64,000 nt of DNA from Paracoccus sanguinis (GCF_900106665.1 NZ_FNNA01000006.1:1-64000), one strand, 5' to 3'. Numbered from the stretch's first letter, positions 48,100-58,329 are shown. Notes: generated from the sequence alone by a model not told the origin. Translations and numbers: made by a program.

Positions 48100-50121
48100 A
48101 TGCCCCTCACCCAAGCCCGCCTCGCCGATCCCGACCACTGGAGCCTCGCCAGCGCGATCCGCGTGCTCAGCATGGACGCGGTCGAGGCCGCCAACTCGGG
48201 CCACCCGGGGATGCCGATGGGCATGGCCGACGTGGCGACCGTGCTCTGGGGCAAGTACCTCAAGTTCGACGCCGCGGCGCCGAACTGGTTCGACCGCGAC
48301 CGCTTCATCCTCTCGGCCGGGCACGGCTCGATGCTGCTCTATTCGCTGCTGCACCTGACCGGCTTCGACGAGATGACCCGCGAGCAGCTGCGCAACTTCC
48401 GCCAGTGGGGCGCGATCACCGCGGGGCACCCGGAATACGGCCACGCCGACGGGATCGAGACCACCACCGGCCCGCTCGGCCAGGGCTTCGCCACCGCTGT
48501 CGGCTTTGCCATGGCCGAGGCCAAGCTGCGCGCCGAGTTCGGCGAGGAGCTGTGCGATCACCGCACCTGGGTCATCGCCGGCGACGGCTGCCTGATGGAG
48601 GGGATCAGCCAGGAGGCGCTGACGCTGGCCGGGCACCTGCGGCTCGGGCGGCTGATCGTCCTCTGGGACGACAACAACATCACCATCGACGGGCCGGTGT
48701 CGCTGACCGATTCGACCGACCAGCTGGCGCGCTTCGCGGCTTCGGGCTGGCGGACCCTGTCCTGCGACGGCCATGACGCCGCCGACATCGACCGCGCGCT
48801 CGCCGCCGCGGTCGAGGATGACGGCCGCCCGGTGCTGGTCGCCTGCAAGACCACCATCGGCTACGGCTCGGCCAAGAAGGGCGGCACCTCGGGCGTCCAC
48901 GGCTCGCCGCTCGGCGCCGACGAGATCCTCGCCACCCGCACCGCCTATGCGTGGGAGCATGAGGCCTTCGACATCCCCGACGACCTCGTCGCCCGCTGGC
49001 GCGAGATCGGGCGTCGCGGCTCCAAGGACCGCCAGGCGTGGGTCGCCCGCGTCGACGCGCTGCCCGCCGATCGCCGCGATGCCTTCGCCACCCGCATCTC
49101 GACCGAGGTGAACCCCGCGCTCGCCCCGGCCATCGCCGAGGTCAAGCGCAAGGCCGTCGCCGACCGGCCGAAGATCGCCACCCGCAAGGCCTCGGAACTG
49201 GTGCTCGACGCGGTGAACCCGGTCATGCCCGAGACCATCGGCGGCTCGGCCGACCTGACCGGCTCGAACAACACCAAGACCCCGGACCTCGGCGTGTTCG
49301 ACGCCCAGAACCGCGCCGGGCGCTATGTCCACTGGGGCATCCGCGAGCACGGGATGGCGGCGGCGATGAACGGCCTCGCGCTGCACGGCGGCTTCCGCCC
49401 CTATGGCGGGACGTTCCTCTGCTTCACCGACTACGCGCGCGGCGCCATGCGGCTCTCGGCGCTGATGGGGGTGCCGGTCGTCTATGTGATGACCCACGAT
49501 TCCATCGGCCTGGGCGAGGACGGCCCGACCCACCAGCCGGTCGAACATCTCGCCATGCTGCGCGCCACCCCGAACAGCTGGACCTTCCGCCCCGCCGATC
49601 TGGTGGAAACCGCCGAGGCGTGGGAGCTCGCGCTCTCGGCCGAGGCGACGCCGTCGGTGCTGGCGCTCTCGCGGCAGAACCTCGCGGCGGTGCGGATCGA
49701 GCACACCGACGAGAACCTGACCGCGCGGGGCGCCTATGTGCTGCGCGAGGCCTCCGCCGCCCCGCAGGCGATCCTGATGGCCTCGGGCTCCGAGGTCGAG
49801 ATCGCGGTCAAGGCGGCCGAGGCGCTCGAAGCCGACGGCGTGCCCACCCGCGTCGTCTCGGTCCCCTGCATGGAGCTCTTCGCCGAGCAGCCCGAGGACT
49901 ATCGCGCCGAGGTGCTGCCCGAGGGCCCGGTCCGCGTCGCCATCGAGGCCGCCGTGCGCCAGCCCTGGGACTGGCTGCTTTTGGGCGAGCGCGGCAACTG
50001 GAAGCGCGCGGCCTTCTTCGGCATGACCGGCTTCGGCGCCTCGGCCCCCGCCGACCGGCTCTACAAGGAGTTCGGGATCACCCCCGAGGATACCGTGGCG
50101 CAGGTCAAGGCGCTGTTGTGA
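48100..50121 (+). CDS. tkt: Transketolase
   Basis: A 673-residue thiamine-diphosphate enzyme of the pentose phosphate pathway and Calvin cycle that transfers two-carbon units between sugars. N-terminal half: [30 protein letters not shown] and [18 protein letters not shown] (TPP binding). The middle block [20 protein letters not shown] and the C-terminal region [16 protein letters not shown] follow. Length is normal. The start [14 protein letters not shown] is chosen because it matches the family. It is 118 bases after xerD. Confidence 0.97.
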   Translation: MPLTQARLADPDHWSLASAIRVLSMDAVEAANSGHPGMPMGMADVATVLWGKYLKFDAAAPNWFDRDRFILSAGHGSMLLYSLLHLTGFDEMTREQLRNFRQWGAITAGHPEYGHADGIETTTGPLGQGFATAVGFAMAEAKLRAEFGEELCDHRTWVIAGDGCLMEGISQEALTLAGHLRLGRLIVLWDDNNITIDGPVSLTDSTDQLARFAASGWRTLSCDGHDAADIDRALAAAVEDDGRPVLVACKTTIGYGSAKKGGTSGVHGSPLGADEILATRTAYAWEHEAFDIPDDLVARWREIGRRGSKDRQAWVARVDALPADRRDAFATRISTEVNPALAPAIAEVKRKAVADRPKIATRKASELVLDAVNPVMPETIGGSADLTGSNNTKTPDLGVFDAQNRAGRYVHWGIREHGMAAAMNGLALHGGFRPYGGTFLCFTDYARGAMRLSALMGVPVVYVMTHDSIGLGEDGPTHQPVEHLAMLRATPNSWTFRPADLVETAEAWELALSAEATPSVLALSRQNLAAVRIEHTDENLTARGAYVLREASAAPQAILMASGSEVEIAVKAAEALEADGVPTRVVSVPCMELFAEQPEDYRAEVLPEGPVRVAIEAAVRQPWDWLLLGERGNWKRAAFFGMTGFGASAPADRLYKEFGITPEDTVAQVKALL

Positions 50122-50130
50122 CCGCCCCGG

Positions 50131-50161
50131 CGCGGCGGCCGGTGCGCGCGCCGGCCGCGCG
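50131..50161 (+). terminator. GC-rich hairpin after transketolase
   Basis: CGCGGCGGCCGG and CCGGCCGCGCG pair with one bulged base around an eight-base loop, ten bases after the stop. No T run follows, so it is only a possible terminator. Confidence 0.35.
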
Positions 50162-50413
50162 AGGGGATGGGGTGGCGGCGGGCGGTGAAGCTCAGCCGGC
50201 CGCGCCGCGCCTGTTTCGGGCGCCGGCACGGCTTGCCAGTGGTCCCCGCGACGCTGAGCCTCGCCCGGCCCATCCCGGCCGTGCGATCCTGTGCTGGCCT
50301 CGTCCCAAGCCCCCTTCGCGCGGACCCGCCACCCGTTGCGACCGCTCACACCCCCCACCCGGCGTCCTTCCTGCCCCAAAACCCCTGTGCCACTCACGCC
50401 CGAGGGTCGCCTG

Positions 50414-51355
50414 ATGCGCCCGCTTCCCCGCGCCAAGGCGCTGATGGGGCGCGAGGCCGACGCCGTCCGCGTCCCCCTCTCCACCCCCACGCCGCAGACC
50501 CAGCGGCTGGGCATACTGATGCTGCTCGGCTCGGTGATGCTGTTCACGATGATGGACGCGCTCGGCAAGCACCTGACGCAGAGCTACCACCCGGCGCAGG
50601 TGATCTGGATGCGGATGGCGATCAACCTCGCCATCGTCCTCGCGGTGCTGGCGCCGCGGCTGCGGACCGTGGCGCGCTCGCGCTCGCCGTGGCTGCAGGT
50701 CGGGCGGGGGCTGACGCAGGTGGCCTCGATCGGGCTCTTCTTCACCGCCCTCCAGCACATCGGGCTGGCCGAGGCGACCGCGATCATGGACATCAACCCG
50801 GTGCTCATCACGCTGGGCGCGGCGGTGTTCCTGGGCGAGCGGATCGGCATCCGCAGGCTGGCCGGGGTGGCGGTCGCGCTCGCCGGTGCGCTGGTCATCA
50901 TCCGCCCGGGCGCGGGCGTGCTGCACCCGGCGGCGATCCTGCCCTTCATCGCCGCCTTCACCTATGCGGCGGGGGCGATCATGACCCGGCTCGTGCGCGG
51001 CGATTCGACCGCGACCTCGATCCTCTGGTCCACCACCATCGCAACCCTCGGCGTCTCGGTCGTGGCGCCCTTCGTCTGGCAGCCGATCGCCGCCTCGGAC
51101 CTCTGGGCGTTCGTCGGCATGGGGCTGCTCGGCACGGTGGCGCAGGCGCTGCTGATCCGTGCCTTCTCGCTGGCCGAGGCCGCCGCCGTCGCCCCCTTCG
51201 GCTACACCGGGCTGATCTGGGCGGGGCTCTGGGGGGCGCTCTTCTGGGGCACCTGGCCGGATGTCTGGACGCTGGTCGGGGCGGCGATGATCGTCGGCGC
51301 CGGGCTCTATGTCTGGGCCCGCGAGGCGCGCGCCATGCGCAACGCAGGCGGCTGA
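50414..51355 (+). CDS. DMT-superfamily (EamA) transporter
   Basis: A 313-residue inner-membrane protein with ten hydrophobic segments in two EamA repeats. Repeat one begins LGILMLLGSVMLFTMMDALGKHLTQ and ends FLGERIGIRRLAGVAVALAGALVI; repeat two ends near GAAMIVGAGLYVWARE. Such proteins export metabolites or amino acids; the substrate is unknown. ATG 50414 is chosen over a longer frame whose N-terminus is basic and of low complexity. Confidence 0.85.
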   Translation: MRPLPRAKALMGREADAVRVPLSTPTPQTQRLGILMLLGSVMLFTMMDALGKHLTQSYHPAQVIWMRMAINLAIVLAVLAPRLRTVARSRSPWLQVGRGLTQVASIGLFFTALQHIGLAEATAIMDINPVLITLGAAVFLGERIGIRRLAGVAVALAGALVIIRPGAGVLHPAAILPFIAAFTYAAGAIMTRLVRGDSTATSILWSTTIATLGVSVVAPFVWQPIAASDLWAFVGMGLLGTVAQALLIRAFSLAEAAAVAPFGYTGLIWAGLWGALFWGTWPDVWTLVGAAMIVGAGLYVWAREARAMRNAGG

Positions 51356-51360
51356 GCGCC

Positions 51361-52677
51361 ATGTCGCGCCCCCCCGCACCCCCGTCGGACCGCGCCCCCG
51401 GCCCCGTGCCGGGGACGGAGGACGCGCGGACGGACGCGGGGCGCCGGGCGGCTGAGGCATCGGGCGAAGCTTCCGGGATCAGCCCGACAGGGCAGCCCCG
51501 GGCATCGTCCGGCCTCGCCCCCCACAGCCGGAAGCCTGCTGAGGGCTCGCCGTCGCCTGCAACTCCCGAATCGTCGGCTGCCATCCCCGGCACCCCGCAC
51601 CAGCGCGCTTCGGTGAGCGGGCCTGCCTCAGCTCTCGCTCCCTCACCCGCCCCCGCGCCGAACGCCACGCCCACGTCCACCGGGGCCTCGCCAGACCGCA
51701 CCGGCGCGCCAGCCGCCCCGCCGGAAGCGCCCATCCCCCTCCTCGACCGCCTCGCCAGCGGCGCCTTTCTCGGCCTCGTCGGCGTGCTGCGGCTCCTCCC
51801 CTATCCGCAGCGCATCGCCGCGATGGGCTGGATCTTCGCCCATATCGCCGGCCCGCTGGCCGGCTGGCGCCGCCGCATCCGCGCCAATCTCGCGCTGGCC
51901 AGCCCCGAACTGACCCGCGCCGAGGTCCGCCGCCTGACCCGCGCCGTCCCCGACAACGCCGGCCGCGCGCTGATGGAGATCTACGCCGGCACCGCGTTCA
52001 CCGCGCGCGTGACCGCCACCGACCCGCTCGAGGGGCCGGGGCTGCCGGTCCTCGAACAGGCCGCGGCCGCGGGCCGGCCGGTGATCCTCGCCTGCGCGCA
52101 TTTCGGCAATTACGACGCCATGCGGGCGGCGCTCGCGGCGCGGGGCTGGCCGGTGGGCGCGCTCTACCGGCCGATGAACAACCGCGCCTTCAACCGCCAC
52201 TACATCCCCGCCATCGAGGCCATCGCGAAGCCCCTGTTTCCCCGCGCCGGCCGCGGCGGGCTGGCGGCGATGATCCGGTTCCTGCGGCAGGGCGGGATGC
52301 TGTGCCTCGGCTTCGACCAGTACGACCGGCACGGGGCCACGCTGCGCTTCTTCGGCCTGCCGACCGAGACGGTGCTGACCCCGGCGGAACTGGCGCTGAA
52401 ATACCACGCGCCCCTCGTCCCCATCGCCGGCATCCGCCAGCCGGACGGGCTGTCCTTCCGGGTCCGCGTCGGCGCGCCGGTGCCGCCCGGCACGCCGCAG
52501 GCGATGATGCAGGCGCTGAACGACGACCTCGAATCCCTCGTCGCGGCGCATCCCGACCAGTGGTTCTGGGTCCATCGCCGCTGGAAGAACCTCGCCCCGC
52601 CGGGTTCCGGCCCCGCGGCGCCTGGCCCGCTCGAGCCACCCGGACCCGCCATTCCGGCCGATCCCGACCCCCGGTGA
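51361..52677 (+). CDS. Lauroyl/lysophospholipid acyltransferase (LpxL/HtrB family) with disordered N-terminus
   Basis: A 438-residue protein. The first 125 residues are a Pro/Ala/Ser/Gly-rich low-complexity stretch. The folded part has one membrane helix (about 130-150) and the acyltransferase domain with HFGNYDAM, the HX4D catalytic motif, followed by GALYRPMNNRAFNRHYI and GFDQYDRHGATLRFFG, as in lipid A late acyltransferases. It transfers an acyl chain to lipid A or a similar lipid on the inner face of the inner membrane. The long N-terminal tail is rare in this family; the true start might lie within it, close to residue 120. Confidence 0.8.
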   Translation: MSRPPAPPSDRAPGPVPGTEDARTDAGRRAAEASGEASGISPTGQPRASSGLAPHSRKPAEGSPSPATPESSAAIPGTPHQRASVSGPASALAPSPAPAPNATPTSTGASPDRTGAPAAPPEAPIPLLDRLASGAFLGLVGVLRLLPYPQRIAAMGWIFAHIAGPLAGWRRRIRANLALASPELTRAEVRRLTRAVPDNAGRALMEIYAGTAFTARVTATDPLEGPGLPVLEQAAAAGRPVILACAHFGNYDAMRAALAARGWPVGALYRPMNNRAFNRHYIPAIEAIAKPLFPRAGRGGLAAMIRFLRQGGMLCLGFDQYDRHGATLRFFGLPTETVLTPAELALKYHAPLVPIAGIRQPDGLSFRVRVGAPVPPGTPQAMMQALNDDLESLVAAHPDQWFWVHRRWKNLAPPGSGPAAPGPLEPPGPAIPADPDPR

Positions 52678-52784
52678 CGCGGCGTCCCGAAACGGTTTCC
52701 CTTGCCCCCGTCAGGGGGTATAACCCCGCGACAGTTGCCCCCCGGGAACGCCGCCCAGAGACGGCCCACAGGCAGAAAGAGCAG

Positions 52785-53306
52785 ATGAGCGACACCGAAC
52801 AGACCCGCCCGCATGATGGCGACGCCGCCTTCATCCAGGCCCTCGCCGAGCTTCTCAACCGCAACGAGCTGACCGAGCTGACCGTCAAGCGCGAGTACGG
52901 CGAGAACGACAAGCTCACGGTCGAGTTGTCCAAGCACGGCAAGCAGGTCATCGTCCAGGCCGCCGCGACCCCCGCCGCCCCCGCCTATGCCCCGGCCCCC
53001 GCCGCGCCCGCGGCCGGCGCGCCCGGCTTCGCGAGCCCCGCCCCCTCAGCCGGCGCCGATCCGGCCAGCCTGCCCGGCGCGGTCACCTCGCCCATGGTCG
53101 GCACCGCCTACCTCGCCGCCGAGCCGGGGGCCGCGCCCTTCGTCACCGTCGGCCAGCAGGTCGCCGAGGGCGACACGCTGATGATCGTCGAGGCGATGAA
53201 GACCATGAACCACATCCCCGCCCCGCGCGCCGGCACCGTGCGCCGGATCATGGTCGAGGACGGCACCCCGGTCGAATACGGCACGCCGCTGATGGTCGTC
53301 GAATAA
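52785..53306 (+). CDS. accB: Biotin carboxyl carrier protein of acetyl-CoA carboxylase
   Basis: A 173-residue BCCP that carries biotin between the carboxylase and transferase sites of acetyl-CoA carboxylase. N-terminal oligomerisation part, an Ala/Pro linker (70-95), and the biotinyl domain (about 97-173) with [18 protein letters not shown]: the Lys in MKTM is biotinylated. It is one base from accC and transcribed with it. A TATAAC -10 at 52719-52724 lies about 60 bases upstream. Confidence 0.97.
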   Translation: MSDTEQTRPHDGDAAFIQALAELLNRNELTELTVKREYGENDKLTVELSKHGKQVIVQAAATPAAPAYAPAPAAPAAGAPGFASPAPSAGADPASLPGAVTSPMVGTAYLAAEPGAAPFVTVGQQVAEGDTLMIVEAMKTMNHIPAPRAGTVRRIMVEDGTPVEYGTPLMVVE

Positions 53307-53307
53307 G

Positions 53308-54654
53308 ATGTTCGACAAGATCCTGATCGCCAACCGCGGCGAGATCGCGCTGCGCGTCATCCGCGCCTGCCGCGAGATGGGCATCGCCTCGGTCGCGGTC
53401 CACTCCACCGCCGACAGCGACGCCATGCACGTCCGCATGGCCGACGAATCGATCTGCATCGGCCCGGCGCCCTCGCCCGCCTCGTATCTCAACATGCCCG
53501 CCATCGTCTCGGCCTGCGAGATCACCGGCGCGCAGGCGATCCACCCCGGCTACGGCTTCCTGTCCGAGAACGCCCAGTTCGTGCAGATGGTCGAGGATCA
53601 CGGCCTGACCTTCATCGGCCCCCGGGCCGAGCACATCCGCATCATGGGCGACAAGATCACCGCGAAGGAGACCGCTCAGTCCTTGGGCATCCCGGTCGTC
53701 CCCGGCTCGGACGGCGGCGTCCCGGACGTCGAGACCGCCCGCCGGGTCGCGGCCGAGATCGGCTATCCGGTCATCATCAAGGCCACCGCCGGCGGCGGCG
53801 GCCGCGGCATGAAGGTGGCCCGCGACGACGCCGCGCTTGAGGTCGCCTTTCGCACCGCCCGGGCCGAGGCCAAGGCCGCCTTTGGCAACGACGAGGTCTA
53901 TCTCGAGAAATACCTCCAGCGCCCGCGCCACATCGAGATCCAGGTGTTCGGCGACGGCAAGGGCGCCGCGGTGCACCTGGGCGAGCGCGACTGCTCGCTG
54001 CAGCGCCGCCACCAGAAGGTGCTGGAAGAGGCCCCCGGCCCGACCATCACGCCTGAGGAACGCACCCGCATCGGCACCATCTGCGCCGAGGCGATGGCCA
54101 AGCTCGGCTACGCCGGCGCCGGCACGATCGAGTTCCTCTACGAGGACGGCGAATTCTACTTCATCGAGATGAACACCCGCCTGCAGGTCGAGCATCCGGT
54201 GACCGAGGCCATCTACGGCGTCGACCTGGTGCGCGAGCAGATCCGCGTCGCCTCCGGCCAGCCGCTGAGCTTCGCGCAGGGCGACCTCTCGATCCGCGGC
54301 CACGCCATCGAGGCGCGGATCAACGCCGAGCGGCTGCCGAACTTCGCCCCCTGCCCGGGCCGGATCACCCAGTACCACGCCCCCGGCGGGCTGGGGGTGC
54401 GGATGGATTCCGCGCTCTACGACGGCTACGCGATCCCGCCGAACTACGACAGCCTGATCGGCAAGCTGATCGTCCACGGCCGCGACCGCGACGAGGCGCT
54501 CGCCCGCCTCAACCGCGCGCTGGGAGAGTTGATCGTGGACGGCGTCGACACGACGATCCCGCTGTTCCGGCGGCTCTTGCAGGACCCCGACATCCAGCGC
54601 GGCGACTACTCGATCCACTGGCTCGAGAAATGGCTCGAGACGGCCGAGTTCTGA
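53308..54654 (+). CDS. accC: Biotin carboxylase of acetyl-CoA carboxylase
   Basis: A 448-residue ATP-grasp enzyme. It starts [20 protein letters not shown] and has [31 protein letters not shown], and [17 protein letters not shown]. Unlike PccA it ends near residue 448, without a biotinyl domain, and works with the separate AccB. It supplies malonyl-CoA for fatty acid synthesis; the transferase subunits AccA/AccD are not in the window. Confidence 0.98.
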   Translation: MFDKILIANRGEIALRVIRACREMGIASVAVHSTADSDAMHVRMADESICIGPAPSPASYLNMPAIVSACEITGAQAIHPGYGFLSENAQFVQMVEDHGLTFIGPRAEHIRIMGDKITAKETAQSLGIPVVPGSDGGVPDVETARRVAAEIGYPVIIKATAGGGGRGMKVARDDAALEVAFRTARAEAKAAFGNDEVYLEKYLQRPRHIEIQVFGDGKGAAVHLGERDCSLQRRHQKVLEEAPGPTITPEERTRIGTICAEAMAKLGYAGAGTIEFLYEDGEFYFIEMNTRLQVEHPVTEAIYGVDLVREQIRVASGQPLSFAQGDLSIRGHAIEARINAERLPNFAPCPGRITQYHAPGGLGVRMDSALYDGYAIPPNYDSLIGKLIVHGRDRDEALARLNRALGELIVDGVDTTIPLFRRLLQDPDIQRGDYSIHWLEKWLETAEF

Positions 54655-54677
54655 GGCTGGCGGGCGGGGCTGCCGCG

Positions 54678-55250
54678 ATGACCCGCCCTGCCATCTCGCC
54701 TGAGGCAAACATCCCCGGGGGGGCGCCCGGCACGGGCGCGGGGACAGCGCCCCCCGCGGCGTCGGCCCCCGGTACTTATGCCGTGACCAGCGCGGCTGCC
54801 GACCGCCAGCTCAGGCTGGTGGCCGCGCTGCGCCGCTACGGCGCGGCCCATGCCGGGTTGATGCAGGCCTTCGCGCGCCACCTCGCCCTGCACCCGACCG
54901 ACGCCGCGGCGCTCTCCGAGATCCTGCTGGCCGAGGATCTCGGCGCGCCCCTCTCGCCCGCCACGCTCGCCCGCCGCATCGGCCGCTCGCGGCCTGCGAC
55001 GACCGCGGTGCTCGACCGGCTCGCGGCCGAGGGGCTCGTCGCCCGCGCCCCCCATCCCCGCGACGGCCGCGCCACCGTCCTTGGCGCCGGGCCGCGGATC
55101 GGGGCCGCGATCCCGCAGTTCTTCCAGCCCCTCTCCGACGCGATGGCGGCGACGCTCGCCCCCCACGATCCGGCGCAGCTCGAGGCGCTGGTCGCGCTGG
55201 TGGGCGAGGTGACGGACTGCGTGGTCAGCCAGACCCCACCGGAAAACTAG
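54678..55250 (+). CDS. MarR-family-like regulator
   Basis: A 190-residue winged-helix protein. ALHPTDAAALSEILLAEDLG, TLARRIGRSRPATTAVLDRLAAEGLV and HPRDGRATVL form the MarR-type DNA-binding domain (about 75-145). The N-terminal 35 residues are Pro/Ala-rich and probably unfolded. It lies 23 bases after accC, but whether it is in that operon is uncertain. Start at 54678 is chosen since the upstream segment to 54630 is shared with the accC end. Confidence 0.75.
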   Translation: MTRPAISPEANIPGGAPGTGAGTAPPAASAPGTYAVTSAAADRQLRLVAALRRYGAAHAGLMQAFARHLALHPTDAAALSEILLAEDLGAPLSPATLARRIGRSRPATTAVLDRLAAEGLVARAPHPRDGRATVLGAGPRIGAAIPQFFQPLSDAMAATLAPHDPAQLEALVALVGEVTDCVVSQTPPEN

Positions 55251-55309
55251 TTCCATCGTGGAATGATTCATGCGAGGATGAGGCGCAGCGCCCCCAGAGG
55301 AGCCTCCGC

Positions 55310-55719
55310 ATGGCCGACTTCCACAGCCTCGTCATCGACCACCTCAACATCGGCGTCTCGGACCTCGACCGCGCTCTGCCGGTCTACGAGGCGGCGCTGC
55401 GCCCGCTCGGGCTTGCGGTGTTCTTCCGCCCCGAGGCCGCCGCAGCCGAGTCCCGCACCCGCATGATCGGCTTCGGCCGGACCCCGGACCGCCCGGTGTT
55501 CTGGCTGGTGGACGCCCAGCCGCCGGGCCCCGCGACCCACATCGCCTTTGCCGCCGCGGACCGGGCGCAGGTGGATGCTTCCACGCCGCCGCGCTGGCCG
55601 CCGGCGCCACCGACAACGGCTCGCCGGGGCTGCGCTGGTACCACCCGCACTACTACGGCGCGTTCATCCGCGACCCGGACGGCCAGAACATCGAGGCCGT
55701 GTGCCACACCCCCGCCTGA
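55310..55719 (+). pseudogene. VOC-family (glyoxalase-like) gene with frameshift
   Basis: The start MADFHSLVIDHLNIGVSDLDRAL and the block RMIGFGRTPDRPVFWLVDAQ are typical of a vicinal-oxygen-chelate protein. At about 55577-55580 one base is missing: reading on in the next frame gives AFHAAALAAGATDNGSPGLRWYHPH, then YYGAFIRDPDGQNIEAVCH and a stop at 55717-55719, the normal VOC ending with its metal-binding Glu. As read, the gene is disrupted by a single deletion after the codon GAT GC. This may be a real decay or a sequencing error; the remainder is otherwise clean. Confidence 0.8.
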
Positions 55720-56030
55720 GCGCAGGCTGACGGTCGAGGCTTGGCGTGGGGGCGGCGGTCCTGCCGACGCCCACGCAGAAGTAGGGCGACGAGGGCGCGC
55801 AGGCGAACGCCGCCCCACGCGTCTGCAATGGTCGACTCATCGACGCTGGCGAATGCTACGGCCGAGAGCTTCCGGGGCAAGGCCCAAGCCCCGAAGGTAA
55901 CTGCACCGCCCGTATCGCCCGGTCATCCCCGCGATGCCCTGCCAGAGCGCTCGGCGAGTCCCCGCCCCGGCCCAAACCGCCAGACCACGCCCCCCTTCCC
56001 CAAGCGCGCAGATCGGCTAGGCTTCGGCCC
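55720..56030. other. Gene-free stretch before aat
   Basis: About 310 bases without a coding frame I can support. It holds one inverted repeat, GCGTGGG at 55744-55750 with CCCACGC at 55770-55776. Nothing else recognisable; the frames on either strand are low-complexity. Confidence 0.5.
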
Positions 56031-56687
56031 ATGCACGATCTGCCCGGCCTCTCGCCCCGCCAGCTTCTCGCCGGTTACGCCCACGGCATCTTCCCGATGG
56101 CGCTCTCGGCCGATGACCCGCGGCTGTCCTGGTACGATCCGCCGGCGCGCGGGGTGCTGCCGGTCGGCGGCGTCCACGCCTCGCGCTCGCTCAGGCGCAG
56201 CCTCGCGCGCCACGACTGGCGGGCCGAAGTCGCCGAGGATTTCGACGCCATCGTCGGCGCCTGCGCCGACCGCGCAGAGACGTGGATCAATGCGCCGCTG
56301 CGGACCCTCTATGCCCAGCTCCACGCCACCGGCCATGCCCACGCGCTCGCCGTCCATTGCGACGGTGACTTGGCGGGCGGGCTCTTCGGGGTGTCGCTCG
56401 GGGCCGCGTTCTTCGGCGAGAGCATGTTCTCGGCCCGCACCGACGGCTCGAAGATGGCGCTGGTCTGGCTGTCGGATCACCTCGACCGCTGCGGCTTCCT
56501 GCTCTGCGATACGCAATATCTGACGCCGCATCTGGCCAGCATGGGCGGGGTCGAGATCACCCGCCGCGCCTATCGCGCCCGCCTTGCCGCGGCGCTGGCG
56601 CAAGAGGCCGATTTCCGCGCCCTCCGCCCCCGCCCTGCCGACGAGCTGGCCGACGATCTGCGCACGGCCGCTGCTGCGGAGGGGTGA
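56031..56687 (+). CDS. aat: Leucyl/phenylalanyl-tRNA-protein transferase
   Basis: A 218-residue enzyme that adds Leu or Phe to N-termini of proteins with basic ends, marking them for ClpAP. All family blocks are present: LLAGYAHGIFPMA, SWYDPPARGVLP, WINAPLRTLYAQLHATGHAHALAV, GGLFGVSLGAAFFGESMFS and DTQYLTPHLASMGGVEITR. It is normally found near accB-accC in this order. The MarR and broken VOC genes lie between accC and aat here. Confidence 0.95.
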   Translation: MHDLPGLSPRQLLAGYAHGIFPMALSADDPRLSWYDPPARGVLPVGGVHASRSLRRSLARHDWRAEVAEDFDAIVGACADRAETWINAPLRTLYAQLHATGHAHALAVHCDGDLAGGLFGVSLGAAFFGESMFSARTDGSKMALVWLSDHLDRCGFLLCDTQYLTPHLASMGGVEITRRAYRARLAAALAQEADFRALRPRPADELADDLRTAAAAEG

Positions 56688-57208
56688 GGGGGCCCGAGCG
56701 TATAGGCTGGGCGCGACCGAGCTGCTGACGGTGCTTCAGCCGCAGCCATTCAGCCGCAAACCGCGTGAACGCCCCCGATCTAAGGTGGTGGCGAACGGAC
56801 CCCGAGGGTCCGTGCCTCCAACCCCCGCGCCGCCCGGATGCCCTCACTTACCGACCCATGCAGCCGGCAGCACCCTGCCCGCAGACGCGTGGACTGTGCG
56901 CTACGGGACCAACCGACCACCATCCGTGCATCCCGCGAAGCGCCCGACTTTCCTAAGCGCTCAAACCTGACCGCTCGCCACCTCCTTGAGAAGGCGAGCC
57001 GAACAGGTTGTGCGGACCGAGCAATGGGTTGGCGAGATGGACGGGTCGCGCGGACTCAGTGATCTGTGCGGAGATAGAGGCGACGCCGGCCGGTGGATGC
57101 AGCCGGCATCGGTTCGCCACCCCGCACGTTGGCGCAAAGCCTCGCGGCCCACCCGTGGCTCCCGTCTTCACCCAAGCCGCGACGGCACGCCCGCCGCAGC
57201 CCCGCCCC
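56688..57208. other. Long gene-free stretch between aat and the DUF2155 gene
   Basis: About 520 bases between convergent genes. There is no open frame with a plausible start and normal codon use. It includes one perfect hairpin, ACGGACCC at 56795-56802 and GGGTCCGT at 56806-56813 with a three-base loop, and several short repeats. Decayed coding sequence is possible but no ancestor is recognisable by eye. Confidence 0.5.
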
Positions 57209-57814
57209 TCAGCCCCCGGCGCCGTCCGCGGGCGGAGGCGTCTCGCCCTCGCCCTCGCCGTCGCCGCCCTCACCCTCGCCACCGGTCCCCTCGATGGGCG
57301 GCGCGCCTTCGCCGTCCGGCCCGGCGCCCTCGCCGCCCTCGGGCACGGCGGTGTCGGGCACATAGGTCAGCTCGGGCCGCGCCAGGCCCGTGCCGTCGTT
57401 GCAGCTCACCACCCAGACGTCATAGCGCGCATCGTCCAGCGCCGAGAGCGCCGGGGACGAGGCGATCATCCACCCCGTGAACAGCGCCTTGCGGTTGGTC
57501 GTGTCGGTGACCGTCAGCTGGGCGAAGGCGTCCGATTCGGGGTCCGCCTCGGGATAGCGGCACTCGCCCAGCCGCACCTCGAGCCGGCCGAACTTCACCG
57601 CCTCGCCCACGTTCAGCGGCAGGTCGGTGCTCTGCCCCGACACCTTGTCGAGCCCCCGGAGCAGTGCCCCCTGCCCGCGCGCGACCTTGCCCTCGATGAC
57701 CGGGGCCACGCTCTCGGCGCGGGTGCCGGGGGCGATGTCGGTGCTGGCGCGCGACTGCGCCAGCGCCGGGCCGGCGGCGAGGACCGCCGCGCCGAGGATC
57801 AGCGCCGTCCTCAT
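57209..57814 (-). CDS. DUF2155-like exported protein
   Basis: A 201-residue protein with a signal peptide (MRTALILGAAVLAAGPALA, residues 1-19). The C-terminal domain (about 60-140) has DLPLNVGEAVKFGRLEVRLGECRYP, NRKALFTGWMIASSPALSAL and DDARYDVWVVSCND, which match DUF2155, a periplasmic family with a cysteine pair. The last 45 residues are Gly/Glu-rich and disordered. It overlaps the MlaD-type gene by four bases and is probably part of that envelope-lipid operon. Confidence 0.88.
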   Translation of the reverse strand: MRTALILGAAVLAAGPALAQSRASTDIAPGTRAESVAPVIEGKVARGQGALLRGLDKVSGQSTDLPLNVGEAVKFGRLEVRLGECRYPEADPESDAFAQLTVTDTTNRKALFTGWMIASSPALSALDDARYDVWVVSCNDGTGLARPELTYVPDTAVPEGGEGAGPDGEGAPPIEGTGGEGEGGDGEGEGETPPPADGAGG

Positions 57815-58329
57815 GGCTGGGCCCCGGTCGGCGTCGCACCCGGCCGGGCACCGCCCGCCGCGTCGCCCTCACCCGAGCCCGAACCCGACTGCGAATCCAC
57901 GAACTTCATCATCAGCGCGAGCAGGCTGACCGCCCCCTGCACGTCCTCGATCTCGTCGCCGGGCTTCAGCATCTCCTCGGCCCCGCCGGGGCGCAGCTCG
58001 ATGTACGAGCCCCCGAGCAGCCCATCCGACTGGATCAGCGCCGCGCTGTCGGTGGGCAGCGCGATCGTCTCGGGCACCCGCAGCTCGGCCTCGGCATAGT
58101 AGGTCTGGGGGTTCAGCGTCACCGCCGCAACGCGCCCCACGCGCACGCCCGCCAGCCGCACTTCGGTGCCCCGCTCGACCCCGTCCACGTTCGGAAACGC
58201 CGCCCGCAGCGGATAGCTGCCGCCGCCGGTCCCGCCCAGGCCCCCGGTCGACCAGATCACGAACCCCGCCGCCACCGCGAGCACCGCGGCGCCGACGAGC
58301 GTCTCGGCGCGTTCGGCTGCCGCGCTCAT
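57811..58329 (-). CDS. MlaD-type MCE-domain lipid-transport protein
   Basis: A 172-residue protein with one N-terminal membrane helix (about 10-28) and the MCE domain (about 35-130): RAAFPNVDGVERGTEVRLAGVRVGRV, DGLLGGSYIELRPGG and LKPGDEIEDVQGAVSLLALM. MlaD forms the periplasmic hexamer that moves phospholipids between the membranes. The C-terminus is a Gly/Ser/Ala tail. It lies directly after the NDUFA12-like gene with no gap, so it is in the same transcript. Confidence 0.9.
   Translation of the reverse strand: MSAAAERAETLVGAAVLAVAAGFVIWSTGGLGGTGGGSYPLRAAFPNVDGVERGTEVRLAGVRVGRVAAVTLNPQTYYAEAELRVPETIALPTDSAALIQSDGLLGGSYIELRPGGAEEMLKPGDEIEDVQGAVSLLALMMKFVDSQSGSGSGEGDAAGGARPGATPTGAQP

Noticed and set aside
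47578..50568. Long minus-strand open frame across transketolase and xerD
   Set aside because: It is antisense shadow: transketolase and XerD motifs are all on the plus strand.
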